Source: Gemmatimonadota bacterium (lineage in GTDB: Bacteria > Gemmatimonadota > Gemmatimonadetes > Palauibacterales > KS3-K002). From it: a stretch of 64,000 nt of DNA. Shown piece after piece: positions 26,989 through 35,801 of the stretch. The stretch lies in contig CP070812.1 of assembly GCA_020344015.1 (NCBI GenBank), positions 2,869,545 through 2,933,544 on the forward strand, read 5' to 3'. The position numbers and the translations under genes are program-made. The stretch's first letter is position 1; every line of letters begins with the position of its first letter. Under the pieces are notes generated by a model. It saw only the letters and a program-made list of their open reading frames with translations. It searched no databases and was not told the DNA's origin.

Positions 26989-28379
26989 GCACTCGAGCTG
27001 TTATCGCCGTCGTCGACGACGAGGAGCTGTTTCGGACCTGGCTGAGCGAGCACCTCGGTGCGGCGGGATACACGGTAGTGGAGGCGGCGACGGGCAGCGA
27101 AGCATTGCGTCTCGTGGCAGAGGAGAGCCCGGGGCTGATGCTGCTCGATCTGCGGCTCCCCGATGCTGACGGCCTCGAGATGGTCACTCAGCTTCACGAA
27201 ATCGATCGTGACCTGGTCGTCGTGATCGTGACCGCATATGGAGAGGTGCAGACAGCGGTCAGGGCGGTGAAGGCGGGTGCCTACCATTTCCTCGAGAAGC
27301 CTATCGATCTCGACGATCTGCTGATCACTATAGAGAAAGGCTTGGAAACTCAGAGTCTCCGTCGGGAGATCGCGGTGCTGCGCGAACAGCACCGCTGGCA
27401 GTTTGCGAACGTCGAGTTTGTAGGCCGCTCGCTCGCCGTGCGTCAGCTCGCGGAGAAGCTGGAAAAGGTGGCCCGCACGGAGTCGGCCACGGTGCTGCTT
27501 CAGGGTGAAAGTGGGACCGGCAAGGATCTCGTCGCTCGCGCGATCCATGCCCACAGCAGCCGCAAGGATAAACCTTTCCTCGAGATCAACTGCACCACGC
27601 TGCCCGAACAACTCGTGGAAGCGGAACTGTTTGGCCACGAGCGAGGTGCTTTCACGGACGCGCGCGAGCGCAAGAAGGGCCTGGCTGAGCTTGCCGATGG
27701 AGGCACGCTGTTATTGGATGAGATCGGCGACATGCCGCTCGGCGCCCAGGCCAAGTTGTTGCGCTTCCTCGAGGACTCGAGGTTCAAGCGATTGGGCGGC
27801 ACGACCGATATCCCGGTCAACGTGCGGGTGATAGCCGCCACGAACCAGAACCTTGATAGGGCGATCGGGGAAGGGAAGTTCCGAAGCGACCTCTACTACC
27901 GGCTGAAAGTCGTCGACCTATTCATCCCTCCTCTGCGCGAAAGGTCTGAGGACTGTGCGCCGCTGGCGCTCTATTTCATTGAGCGTCTGGCTCGAGACCT
28001 CAAACGCGAGGCACCGACGATAACTCCGGAAGCGTTGGGCGTTCTGGAGGCCTATTCCTGGCCGGGGAACATCCGCGAGCTTCGCAACGTGCTCGAGCGG
28101 GCGCTCATCTTGGAAGACACGCAGGAGATTCGACCGGAGCACCTGCCGATAGAGATTCGCGGCTTTGCCCGTCCGGTCGACGGAGGGGACGACATCGTCC
28201 AACTCCCGGCGGATGGATTTCGCATGGAGGATGTCGAGCGTAGCGCTATCGAGCAGGCTCTCACGCGGACGGAGGGCAATGTGGCAGGTGCGGCGCGCCT
28301 CCTGGGACTCAGTCGCGATACTCTCCGCTATCGGATGAAGAAGTACGAGCTCGCCAACTCACACTGGCGCTCGAGATAG
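26985..28379 (+). CDS. NtrC-family response regulator with variant GAFTDA loop
   Basis: A 464-residue regulator: receiver with Asp55 in L-L-D-L-R-L-P, AAA+ domain with Walker A G-E-S-G-T-G-K, Walker B L-L-D-E-I-G-D and P-G-N-I-R-E-L, and a C-terminal Fis-type helix-turn-helix (N-V-A-G-A-A-R-L-L-G-L-S-R). The sigma-54-contact loop reads G-A-F-T-D-A (221-226) where GAFTGA is usual; variants of this kind occur in a minority of enhancer-binding proteins. Third gene of the operon divergent from the cytochromes, so it is the likely activator of the hexaheme promoter at 24412-24427. Confidence 0.93.
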   Translation: MSTRAVIAVVDDEELFRTWLSEHLGAAGYTVVEAATGSEALRLVAEESPGLMLLDLRLPDADGLEMVTQLHEIDRDLVVVIVTAYGEVQTAVRAVKAGAYHFLEKPIDLDDLLITIEKGLETQSLRREIAVLREQHRWQFANVEFVGRSLAVRQLAEKLEKVARTESATVLLQGESGTGKDLVARAIHAHSSRKDKPFLEINCTTLPEQLVEAELFGHERGAFTDARERKKGLAELADGGTLLLDEIGDMPLGAQAKLLRFLEDSRFKRLGGTTDIPVNVRVIAATNQNLDRAIGEGKFRSDLYYRLKVVDLFIPPLRERSEDCAPLALYFIERLARDLKREAPTITPEALGVLEAYSWPGNIRELRNVLERALILEDTQEIRPEHLPIEIRGFARPVDGGDDIVQLPADGFRMEDVERSAIEQALTRTEGNVAGAARLLGLSRDTLRYRMKKYELANSHWRSR

Positions 28380-28458
28380 CCGTGAACCAATCGCCTGACA
28401 ACCTTTTTCCCGTAGGGAAGGTCCAACCATTAGGCCACAGAACGCTTAGGGGGGCCCA

Positions 28459-30897
28459 ATGGATGACCTCGCCCACGATCTCCGCTTCGCACTCCGACAA
28501 CTAAGCCGACGCCCTGGATTCACGCTGTTGGTCGTGCTCACGCTCGCCGTGGGAATCGGCGCCAACGTGGCGATCTTCAGCGTGATGAAGGGGCTCATAC
28601 TGCGCTCGCTCCCCTACCCGGAGCCCGACCGGGTCGTAGCGATATGGGAGACCCCGCTGGACCGCAGGGCATACCAGCCGTTCACTTCTCCCGACTACTT
28701 CGACATGCGGGAACAGAACAGCTCCTTGAAGGAGATGGGAGTCTACCGGTTCGACTGGGTCAATCTGGCTGGAGAGGAAGGAGCGGCTCGAGTCTTTGGG
28801 GTGCGGTGCACGGCCAGCGTGTTGCGGGCGCTTGGCGTGCAGCCGAGCATGGGACGGCTGTTCAGCGACGATGAGGAGATCGATGGGAATCACCGGGTGG
28901 TGATCCTCAGCGATGCGTTATGGAGGCGCCAGCATGGTGCGGTCCCGGACATCATAGGGAAACGCATCACGGTGAACGGTGAGAGCTCCGCCGTGATCGG
29001 TGTCATGCCACCGGATTACGAATTTCCGAAGCCGTGGAGCTCGATGTCCGACGAGCCGGAGGTCTGGACGCCCCTGGTACTCGTGCGGGCCGACAGTCTG
29101 CGGGGCTGGCACACTTATGCCTCGCTCGGGCGGCTGGAGGACGGTGTCACGGTCGCGCAGGCGGAGGCCGATCTGCGGACGATCGCCGCCGGGCTCGCCG
29201 AGGCCTATCCCAATACGAACGCCCAGGTCCAGGTGTGGATCGACCCGCTGATGCGGCGGGCCTTGGGCGGCGTGCGCAGCTTTCTCGTGATGCTCCTGGG
29301 AATAGTCGGCCTCGTGCTGCTGATCGCGTGTGCGAACGTGGCCAGCATGCTGCTGGCGCGGGGCACGACGCGGACGAGCGAGCTGGCGATCCGAGCCTCG
29401 ATGGGCGCGGCGCGCCCGCGCCTGATCCGGCAACTGCTGACGGAAAGTATGGTGCTGTCGGCGATGGGCGGTGTGGCCGGCGTGCTCATCGCCTTGGGGA
29501 CGAAGGGGGCTATCAAGGACCTGATTCCTCCCAGCATACCCAGGGTCGACGGCATAGCGATCGACGGCTGGGTGCTGCTCTTCTCACTGTTTGTGACGCT
29601 AATAACCGGTTTGGTTTTCGGCCTGGCGCCGGCGCTGTTCGCGTCCCGCACCGACCTGGTAGGGGCTTTGAAGGAAGGGCGAGGGAGCCAGGCGGGCGGA
29701 CACACCCGAAACCGTTTGCTCGGGATGCTGGTAGCGGGCCAGCTCGCCATCGCCTGCGTTCTGGCGAACGGTGCCGCCCTCCTCATCGTCAGCTACCTAC
29801 AGGTGCTGGAGATTCCCCGGGGATTCGCTACCGAGCACGTGCTGATCGCCGGCATCCCGCTCAACGGGCCACGATACGAAGAGACCGAAGGGCGAGTCGC
29901 GTTCTGGAACCGATTGCTCGAGCGCATTCAAGGTCTGCCGGGAGTCGAGCACGCTGCGGCGACGAACAAGCTACCTCTGGTGGGAGGCAACAACGGCTGG
30001 GTACTCGTCGATGGAGAGACGTACGATCCGCAAGCGCGGCGGCCGCTGGTCGAGTACTCGTACGTCAGTCCCGATTACCTCGATGCTATGGGGATAGCCC
30101 TGTTATCCGGCAGAAAGCTCGAGGAGCGTGACGCGACGCTTACGGACGTCGCCACCGACCGTGTCGCACTTGTAAACCAGGCGTTCGTGGATCGCTACTG
30201 GCCCGGCGAGAGGGCGCTGGGCAGACGGGTTCGCCAGAATGGCGACCCGCCGGAGTGGATCGCTACCGTCGTCGGCGTGGTCGCCGATGTTCGGCAATGG
30301 GGACTCGAGTATCCGCCGCTTCCCGAGATGTATTTCCCGCACAGCGCCCAGCTTTGGTCGTACACGCGATTGGTCGTTCGAGCCTCGGGTGATCCGCAGG
30401 CGCTGGTACCGGCTCTGCGGCAGGCTGTTCGGGAGATAGACAGCCAGATACCGTTCTCCGGAGTCCGCACGATGGATGACGTGGTGATGAGCGCCAGCGA
30501 ACGCCGGCGCTTCTACACGTTGCTCGTCACCCTCTTCGCCGTCACGGCGCTCGTCCTAGTAGTCGCGGGGACCTACGGCGTGATGTCGTACTACGTGTCT
30601 CAGCGAACCCACGAGGTCGGTGTCCGGGTGGCGCTCGGGGCCGACAGTGGCAAGGTCCTCCGGCTGTTCTTGCGTCAAGGGCTGCGTTTGATCCTCCTCG
30701 GGCTGGCCATCGGTCTCGTCGGGTCCGTGCTCTCGGCAAGTCTGACTGCGAGCCTGGCATACGGCATCAGTCCCCTCAACCCCCTGTTCATGGGCGGCGG
30801 TGCGCTCATCATGACCTTGCTTGCACTCGCCGCGATCACAGTGCCCGTGTTCCGGGCGGTCCGGGTCGACCCCAATCATGCGCTGAGAGCGGAGTAG
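28459..30897 (+). CDS. MacB-like ABC permease, ADOP type
   Basis: An 812-residue permease starting M-D-D-L-A-H-D-L-R-F-A-L-R-Q-L with the G-I-G-A-N-V-A-I-F-S-V-M motif in its first helix. Two copies of the MacB_PCD plus FtsX module follow; each FtsX part has three helices and a conserved E-L-A-I-R-A-S-M-G-A or E-V-G-V-R-V-A-L-G-A loop. No ATPase is fused or adjacent. It ends in the family-typical P-V-F-R-A-V-R-V-D-P-N-H-A-L-R-A-E. It is separated by 79 bases from the NtrC gene and followed by a hairpin, so it is probably its own unit. Confidence 0.92.
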   Translation: MDDLAHDLRFALRQLSRRPGFTLLVVLTLAVGIGANVAIFSVMKGLILRSLPYPEPDRVVAIWETPLDRRAYQPFTSPDYFDMREQNSSLKEMGVYRFDWVNLAGEEGAARVFGVRCTASVLRALGVQPSMGRLFSDDEEIDGNHRVVILSDALWRRQHGAVPDIIGKRITVNGESSAVIGVMPPDYEFPKPWSSMSDEPEVWTPLVLVRADSLRGWHTYASLGRLEDGVTVAQAEADLRTIAAGLAEAYPNTNAQVQVWIDPLMRRALGGVRSFLVMLLGIVGLVLLIACANVASMLLARGTTRTSELAIRASMGAARPRLIRQLLTESMVLSAMGGVAGVLIALGTKGAIKDLIPPSIPRVDGIAIDGWVLLFSLFVTLITGLVFGLAPALFASRTDLVGALKEGRGSQAGGHTRNRLLGMLVAGQLAIACVLANGAALLIVSYLQVLEIPRGFATEHVLIAGIPLNGPRYEETEGRVAFWNRLLERIQGLPGVEHAAATNKLPLVGGNNGWVLVDGETYDPQARRPLVEYSYVSPDYLDAMGIALLSGRKLEERDATLTDVATDRVALVNQAFVDRYWPGERALGRRVRQNGDPPEWIATVVGVVADVRQWGLEYPPLPEMYFPHSAQLWSYTRLVVRASGDPQALVPALRQAVREIDSQIPFSGVRTMDDVVMSASERRRFYTLLVTLFAVTALVLVVAGTYGVMSYYVSQRTHEVGVRVALGADSGKVLRLFLRQGLRLILLGLAIGLVGSVLSASLTASLAYGISPLNPLFMGGGALIMTLLALAAITVPVFRAVRVDPNHALRAE

Positions 30898-30915
30898 CCC
30901 TGTTGGGTTTCCCCA

Positions 30916-30955
30916 CAAGCAAGAGGGGCACCGAATTGCGGCGCCCCTCTACTTG
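30916..30955. terminator. Bidirectional hairpin terminator between convergent genes
   Basis: A stem AGAGGGGC/GCCCCTCT (30922-30929 with 30943-30950) is extended by outer CAAG/CTTG pairing and encloses a nested CCG/CGG. It lies between the 3' end of the ADOP permease on the plus strand and the 27-residue peptide gene on the minus strand, so it can serve both. A short T-rich tail (TTGTTAT) follows on the plus strand. Confidence 0.55.
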
Positions 30956-30996
30956 TTATCATTCACGCCCCACCGGGCGGGGCGGAACATCCACCA

Positions 30997-31080
30997 TTAC
31001 TTCGGCTTTTCGTACGACCTCCACACATACACCACAGGCGGCACGAGGATGAAGCTTGCCACCACCAACGCGGTCAGCAT
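30997..31080 (-). CDS. 27-residue single-helix membrane peptide
   Basis: Below the usual gene-calling length, but well formed: ATG at 31080 with AGGGGGTG about nine bases upstream, 27 codons and TAA. The peptide begins MLTALVVASFILVPPVVYVW and ends RSYEKPK, i.e. one hydrophobic helix and a positive tail, the layout of small respiratory or transporter subunits (CydX, CcoQ and KdpF types). A terminator-like hairpin follows its stop. Family not recognised; the partner could be encoded elsewhere. The opposite-strand frame over the same bases has no domain sense. Confidence 0.5.
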   Translation of the reverse strand: MLTALVVASFILVPPVVYVWRSYEKPK

Positions 31081-31382
31081 CGCTCTTTCACCCCCTTTCT
31101 GCGGCGTAGCCCTTCTAGGCTGCGCCGGTACTTTCTCCTATCCGCGGGCTGTGGTCGGCTGTGAGCCGAGCGCAGCACCATTCTTTTGGGCCTTTGTGGC
31201 CTCTATTGGCAAACAGCGTGCCTCGGTGAGGACCGCGTGGAGACAGGTCTTGCGAACCTTCGGGGGGTAGGGAGGGGATTAATTGTCCCGCCGCGCTCGT
31301 AAGACGATCCCGATGATGCGCTAGGCAGGGCCGGCGCGCCGCACTCGCTTGCAGTCCAATACTCACTTAGCTTGGTGCCACC
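31081..31382. other. Divergent intergenic region with a structured stem at 31148-31176
   Basis: About 300 bases without a convincing gene between the 27-residue peptide (minus) and the symporter (plus). A stem TCGGCT-GTG-AGCCGA with an outer GCTG/CAGC pair lies at 31148-31176 and would be in the 5' leader of the peptide mRNA. I compared it by eye with common riboswitch cores and found no match. Both promoters should be here but I cannot assign -35/-10 boxes. Confidence 0.35.
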
Positions 31383-32624
31383 GTGCCGGTAAGACTGCAG
31401 GTCGCCATTGCGCTAGGCCTGGTGGTGGGCCTTCTGTTGGGCCTCGCCGCCGCCATCACCCAGAATCCGATCCTGGTCGGTTTCGCTGCAGCCGTCGAGC
31501 CGATCGGTGTCGCCTTCGTCGATCTGCTGAAGATGGTCGTCATCCCCCTGGTGGCGGCCGTCATCTTTGTGGGGGTGTCCTCGCTGGGCGACCTGCGGCG
31601 GCTGGGCCGAATGGGTGGGGTGGCGATGGGGTTCTTCGCGGTCACGAGTGTTGTGGGCGTTCTGTTGGGGATGGGTGTGATGCGTGCGCTTCTCCCACTG
31701 GCGAGCGACGCGGCGGCGCAGGCGATTACGGTGCAGACGGTCGAAGCGCCATCACTGCCGGGCCCAATCGACTTCCTGCTGAGTCTCATACCGAGCAATC
31801 CGTTCCAGGCCGCCGCCGAGGGCGCGCTGCTGCCGCTCATCGTGTTCGTCGTGTTGTTCGCTGCGGCCGCCGGAACGCTGCCCGAGGAGCAGCGAGATCG
31901 GCTGGTCGGGTTGGCCAAAGCGATAGCCGCGGCGCTCATCAAGCTGACCCACTGGATTCTGTGGATCGCACCCATCGGCATCTTCGCGCTGGCCGCGCCG
32001 GTCACCGCCCGTGCCGGCTGGGCGATGCTTCAGAGCCTCATCGCATTCGTCGTCGCCGTGCTGGTGGCACTGGCGATCTTCGTCGCAGCGGTGTACGTGC
32101 CGGCCGTTCGGTTCTTGGCACGCAGGTCGGTGGCGAAGTTTCTCAAGGGGTGTGTGAGCCCGCAGGTCATTGCGGCTGCGACCGTCTCGTCGCCGGCTAC
32201 GGTGCCGGCCATGCTCAAGGCGGCCGATGACGAACTGCGGGTATCGAGCACGGTGTCCGGCTTCGTCATTCCGCTAGGTGCCGGCCTGGGCCGCGCCGGC
32301 AGCGCTGTGTTCCAGGGCGCCGGCCTCGCCTTCCTCGCCTGGCTGTTCGGCGTCCCACTGGCGATCTCGGGGATCGGCGGCGCCGTCCTGGCGACGGTCA
32401 TCGTCTCCTTCACCGTACCGAGTATACCGGGCGGCAGCGTCTTGAGCCTCGCGCCGGCGTTGGGGACGGTGGGCATCCCGCTGGACGGACTGGCCGTTCT
32501 GCTGGGCGTGGACCGGATCCCCGACATGGCACGCACCGCGACGAACGTCACCGGTACGCTCACCGCGACGGCCCTCGTCGATCGCCTCGAGGGTGGGGCG
32601 AGCACGGCCTCGCAGGTCGCCTGA
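31383..32624 (+). CDS. Dicarboxylate/amino acid:cation symporter (DAACS family, GltP-like)
   Basis: A 413-residue polytopic protein starting at GTG 31383. It has eight or so membrane segments, the serine-rich re-entrant region around S-S-P-A-T-V-P-A-M-L, and the helix with T-V-P-S-I-P-G-G-S and N-V-T-G-T-L-T-A characteristic of sodium or proton-coupled glutamate/aspartate/dicarboxylate carriers. Length matches the family. It stands alone, between two ADOP permease genes. The exact substrate cannot be told; the final motif is D-M-A-R-T-A-T-N-V, where classical members have D-x-x-R-T-x-x-N-V. Confidence 0.9.
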   Translation: MPVRLQVAIALGLVVGLLLGLAAAITQNPILVGFAAAVEPIGVAFVDLLKMVVIPLVAAVIFVGVSSLGDLRRLGRMGGVAMGFFAVTSVVGVLLGMGVMRALLPLASDAAAQAITVQTVEAPSLPGPIDFLLSLIPSNPFQAAAEGALLPLIVFVVLFAAAAGTLPEEQRDRLVGLAKAIAAALIKLTHWILWIAPIGIFALAAPVTARAGWAMLQSLIAFVVAVLVALAIFVAAVYVPAVRFLARRSVAKFLKGCVSPQVIAAATVSSPATVPAMLKAADDELRVSSTVSGFVIPLGAGLGRAGSAVFQGAGLAFLAWLFGVPLAISGIGGAVLATVIVSFTVPSIPGGSVLSLAPALGTVGIPLDGLAVLLGVDRIPDMARTATNVTGTLTATALVDRLEGGASTASQVA

Positions 32625-32880
32625 CCGTCAATTCGAGGGCCACGTGGGTGTTCGGTTGCGGCGCGCCGCTGTCCGGAAGCGGAACGTCCTCCCCGCGGCC
32701 ACGGCCACCTCGTTGGAGGCTCGGTCGCGCATCTCGTTTCCGTCTCGACGTCCTAAGTCATTAATAAACTTGCAGTTGTGGAAACGGCCGCGGCGTGGCT
32801 CGCCGCTCCGAACCCGCGTGGGCGAGTCTGGCCCGCGATCTGCCTAGGTGATGGTCGAGGGCAATCAAGGAGGTGTCCCG

Positions 32881-35355
32881 ATGAGCGGCGTCTGGCACGA
32901 CCTGCGCTACGGTTTCCGGCAGCTACGGAAGAACCCCGGCTTTACGCTGGTTGCGGTCATCTCATTGGCGCTCGGGATCGGGGCCAACACGGCCATCTTC
33001 AGCGTGGTGAACGGAGTGCTGCTGCGGCCGCTGCCCTACGGCGAGCCGGATCGGGTCGTCCACATCCTGAGTTTGCAGCAGGGACAGCTGGTCCGCCGAC
33101 ACACCTATCTCGCCTATCCCGAGATCGAGTACATGCGGAACGAGAGCGCGAGCCTCTCGCAGATCTCCGCCTTCCGATCTTGGACCCCCATTCTGTATGG
33201 CAGCGGCGAGCCGACGCGCGTTGACGGCAGTTCGGTCTCCGCCGGCTTCTTCCGAATCCTGGGCATTCAGCCTGCGTTGGGTCGCTTCTTCCTGCCGGAG
33301 GAGGAAGAGCTCGGTCATGAGCCGGTGGTGGTACTGAGCTACGGCTTCTGGCAGAGCATGTTCGGTGGTGATCGAGGCATCCTCGGTAGTACGCTGGACC
33401 TGGATGGCGTCCGCTACACGGTCGTCGGGGTAGCTCCGGCGGAGTTCGAGGACCCGTTCCATGAACCTCTCCTCTGGCGATCACGCCCTCCGTATTGGGA
33501 TGCGACGCGGCTCGCCCGGTTCAACCACAGCTGGAGGGCGATCGGCAAGGTGGCCGAAGGGATCACGCTGGCGCAGGCCCAGGCGGATCTTGATCGTGTC
33601 TGGCTGAACATGGTGGCGGAGTTCCCCCAGGACCACACGGGGGAGGCCGTCCGGCTGATGAGTGCAAAGGAGTGGACGGTCGGCGCGGTACGGTCGGCGG
33701 TCCTCATCCTGCTGGGCGCTGTGGGCATGGTCCTGCTCATCGCCTGCGCCAACGTGGCGAACCTCTATCTGACAAGGACCGTGGTTCGGGGCCGCGAGGT
33801 AGCTCTGCGGGCCGCGCTGGGTGCGGGCAACGGCCGACTGATCCGACAGCTGCTCACCGAGGTCTGTCTGCTGTTCGTCGTAGGTGGGGCTGCGGGGCTC
33901 GCTCTGGCGTGGGTGGGGATGGATTCCGTGCTGGCTCTGGGGGGGGCCAACCTCCCCCGGATCTCGGGGATTCGAATCGACTGGGTGGTTCTTGGTTTCG
34001 CGCTAGGGATCTCGTTGCTCACCGGCATCATCTTCGGGCTGACCGCCGCGTACCAGGCCGTCAGGTCTAATCTCTCCGCCGCGCTTCAAGTCGGAAGTCG
34101 GAGCAGTACGGGCGACAGGGCCGGCCAGCGGCTGCGAAGTGGTCTCGTGGTAGCGGAGATCGCTCTGTCCCTAGTCCTGCTGGCCGGCGCGGGGCTTCTG
34201 TTGAAGAGCTTCTGGAACGTGAACCGGGTCGATCCCGGCTTCCGGGCTGAGAACGTCCTTACCCTGAACCTCGCTCCTCGGGCGGGAGATTACGCAGAGC
34301 ACGGAGAGGTTGCCCGCCTATACGAGGACATCTTGGAGCGGGTGGGCTCGCTTCCCGGCGTCGGCGTGGCCGGAGCCATCAACATACTGCCCATGACCCC
34401 AGGCCAGAACTGCGAGTTCGTTTGGCCGGATGATCGTCCGTTCCCCACGCGCGGCGACTTCGTGGGTTACGATGGCCCGACGTGCGCGGAGGTCCGTGTG
34501 GTCAGCTCCGACTACTTCCGGGCGATGGGTGTGAGCGTTGTTCGGGGCCGTGGCTTCACTCCTCAGGACGACGAGGCCGGTGCTGCCGTGGCGATCGTCA
34601 ACGAAGCGGCAGCAGGAGTGGGCTTCCCCGGTGAGGAATCGGCGTGGTTCCAGATGGGGAAGCGGGTCACGGTCTACGAGACCCGGGGCTGGCTGGCCAA
34701 CGTCTCGCGTGAGCTGGTAGGAGTTGTCAGCGACGTCCGACAGGTCGGCCTCGCCGCGCCGCCCGTCCCGGCCATTTATGTTCCCCACGCACAAGAGCTG
34801 GATCCGGAACGCAGGAGGAGCATGTACCTGGCCCTCCGGACAGAAAGAGACCCGGCGGATCTGGCCGAGTCCGTCCGGGCCGCCGTCTGGCAGGTGGACG
34901 AGAACATATCAATCAGCGCGGTCAGCTCCATGGAGGCGGTGGTCTCTCAGACGGTGGCCGGACCTCGCTTCCGGACGGTTCTGCTTCTGATATTCGGGGC
35001 CGTGGCGCTTCTACTTTCCGCGGTTGGGGTTGCAGGAGTCGTCGGCTACGCCGTGTCCCAGCGTGTCCCGGAGATCGGTCTCCGTGTCGCTCTCGGAGCG
35101 CAAAACAGAGACATCTACTCCTTGGTGATGGGCCAGGGTGTCCAGCTCACTGGGCTCGGCCTGCTCCTCGGCCTAATCGGCGGATTGGCGGCGACCAGGG
35201 TGCTGTCCGAGCTGCTCTACGAGCTGTCGTCCGATGACCCGGTCACTTTCTTCTTGGCGTCCCTCCTCATGGTCGCCATCGCCCTCGTGGCCGTCTGGAT
35301 ACCGGCCCGCAAGGCGCTGCGGGTGAATCCGGTGGAGGCTCTCAACGCGGAGTAA
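32881..35355 (+). CDS. MacB-like ABC permease, ADOP type
   Basis: An 824-residue permease. The ATG at 32881 follows a near-perfect AAGGAGGTG; a GTG at 32848 is rejected. N-terminal [22 protein letters not shown] then [10 protein letters not shown], two periplasmic MacB_PCD domains and two FtsX permease modules ([11 protein letters not shown] and [10 protein letters not shown] loops), ending [13 protein letters not shown]. It is closer in its N-terminus to canonical ADOP proteins than the copy at 28459. No ATPase is nearby. Confidence 0.93.
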   Translation: MSGVWHDLRYGFRQLRKNPGFTLVAVISLALGIGANTAIFSVVNGVLLRPLPYGEPDRVVHILSLQQGQLVRRHTYLAYPEIEYMRNESASLSQISAFRSWTPILYGSGEPTRVDGSSVSAGFFRILGIQPALGRFFLPEEEELGHEPVVVLSYGFWQSMFGGDRGILGSTLDLDGVRYTVVGVAPAEFEDPFHEPLLWRSRPPYWDATRLARFNHSWRAIGKVAEGITLAQAQADLDRVWLNMVAEFPQDHTGEAVRLMSAKEWTVGAVRSAVLILLGAVGMVLLIACANVANLYLTRTVVRGREVALRAALGAGNGRLIRQLLTEVCLLFVVGGAAGLALAWVGMDSVLALGGANLPRISGIRIDWVVLGFALGISLLTGIIFGLTAAYQAVRSNLSAALQVGSRSSTGDRAGQRLRSGLVVAEIALSLVLLAGAGLLLKSFWNVNRVDPGFRAENVLTLNLAPRAGDYAEHGEVARLYEDILERVGSLPGVGVAGAINILPMTPGQNCEFVWPDDRPFPTRGDFVGYDGPTCAEVRVVSSDYFRAMGVSVVRGRGFTPQDDEAGAAVAIVNEAAAGVGFPGEESAWFQMGKRVTVYETRGWLANVSRELVGVVSDVRQVGLAAPPVPAIYVPHAQELDPERRRSMYLALRTERDPADLAESVRAAVWQVDENISISAVSSMEAVVSQTVAGPRFRTVLLLIFGAVALLLSAVGVAGVVGYAVSQRVPEIGLRVALGAQNRDIYSLVMGQGVQLTGLGLLLGLIGGLAATRVLSELLYELSSDDPVTFFLASLLMVAIALVAVWIPARKALRVNPVEALNAE

Positions 35356-35402
35356 GTGGCAGTAGGTAGGACGGCGAGTAGTATCGTCGGACCGCGCTAA
35401 TG

Positions 35403-35801
35403 TTAGTGAAGGCGAGCGGTGTATCCCGCCCCGAATCGCAACTCGTAATCGGTACCTGCGCCCTGAATGACGGCGACACTGTAATTACCCGCCGCCCGTA
35501 GATCTGGGACGCCGAGTGTCGCCACATCGGTCTCTCCGGTGGGGAAGGTGGCCGATCCCTGTGGAACGACGATGATTGCCGTGCGATCGTCCAAAGCCCT
35601 CACGTACAACTGATAACCGGCGACGGCCCGGATGTCGGAGACGGCGCCCGTGATCGTCAGCGCGACCGCCCGGTCGTCGGAGTTCGGTGCAGAGATGGAG
35701 AGCTGCAGTCGACCGGGCTGCGGTCCCGTGGTCTCTTCGCCACCGCAACCGGCCAACACGACGAGCAACGCCGCCAACCGGGTTAGACGCTGAGCCTTCA
35801 T
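35403..35801 (-). CDS. Small lipoprotein translated with the metalloprotease gene
   Basis: A 132-residue protein with a textbook lipoprotein signal (MKAQRLTRLAALLVVLAG then Cys) followed by a G-G-E-E-T-T-G-P linker and a predicted all-beta domain of about 95 residues. The start overlaps the upstream metalloprotease stop by four bases, so the two are coupled and may act together. No family recognised. It could be a binding partner, an anchor or a protective protein of the protease; this is inference. Confidence 0.7.
   Translation of the reverse strand: MKAQRLTRLAALLVVLAGCGGEETTGPQPGRLQLSISAPNSDDRAVALTITGAVSDIRAVAGYQLYVRALDDRTAIIVVPQGSATFPTGETDVATLGVPDLRAAGNYSVAVIQGAGTDYELRFGAGYTARLH

Noticed and set aside
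31081-31382. Riboswitch in the leader of the 27-residue peptide or symporter
   Set aside because: The stem at 31148-31176 has no core matching glycine, cobalamin, SAM, TPP or c-di-AMP riboswitches as far as I can judge by eye.
32829-32844. TGGCCCGCGATCTGCC upstream of the ADOP gene at 32881, sigma-54-like
   Set aside because: Only 9 of 12 consensus positions; GG-N10-GC is expected often by chance in DNA this GC-rich, and no activator gene or dyad is adjacent.
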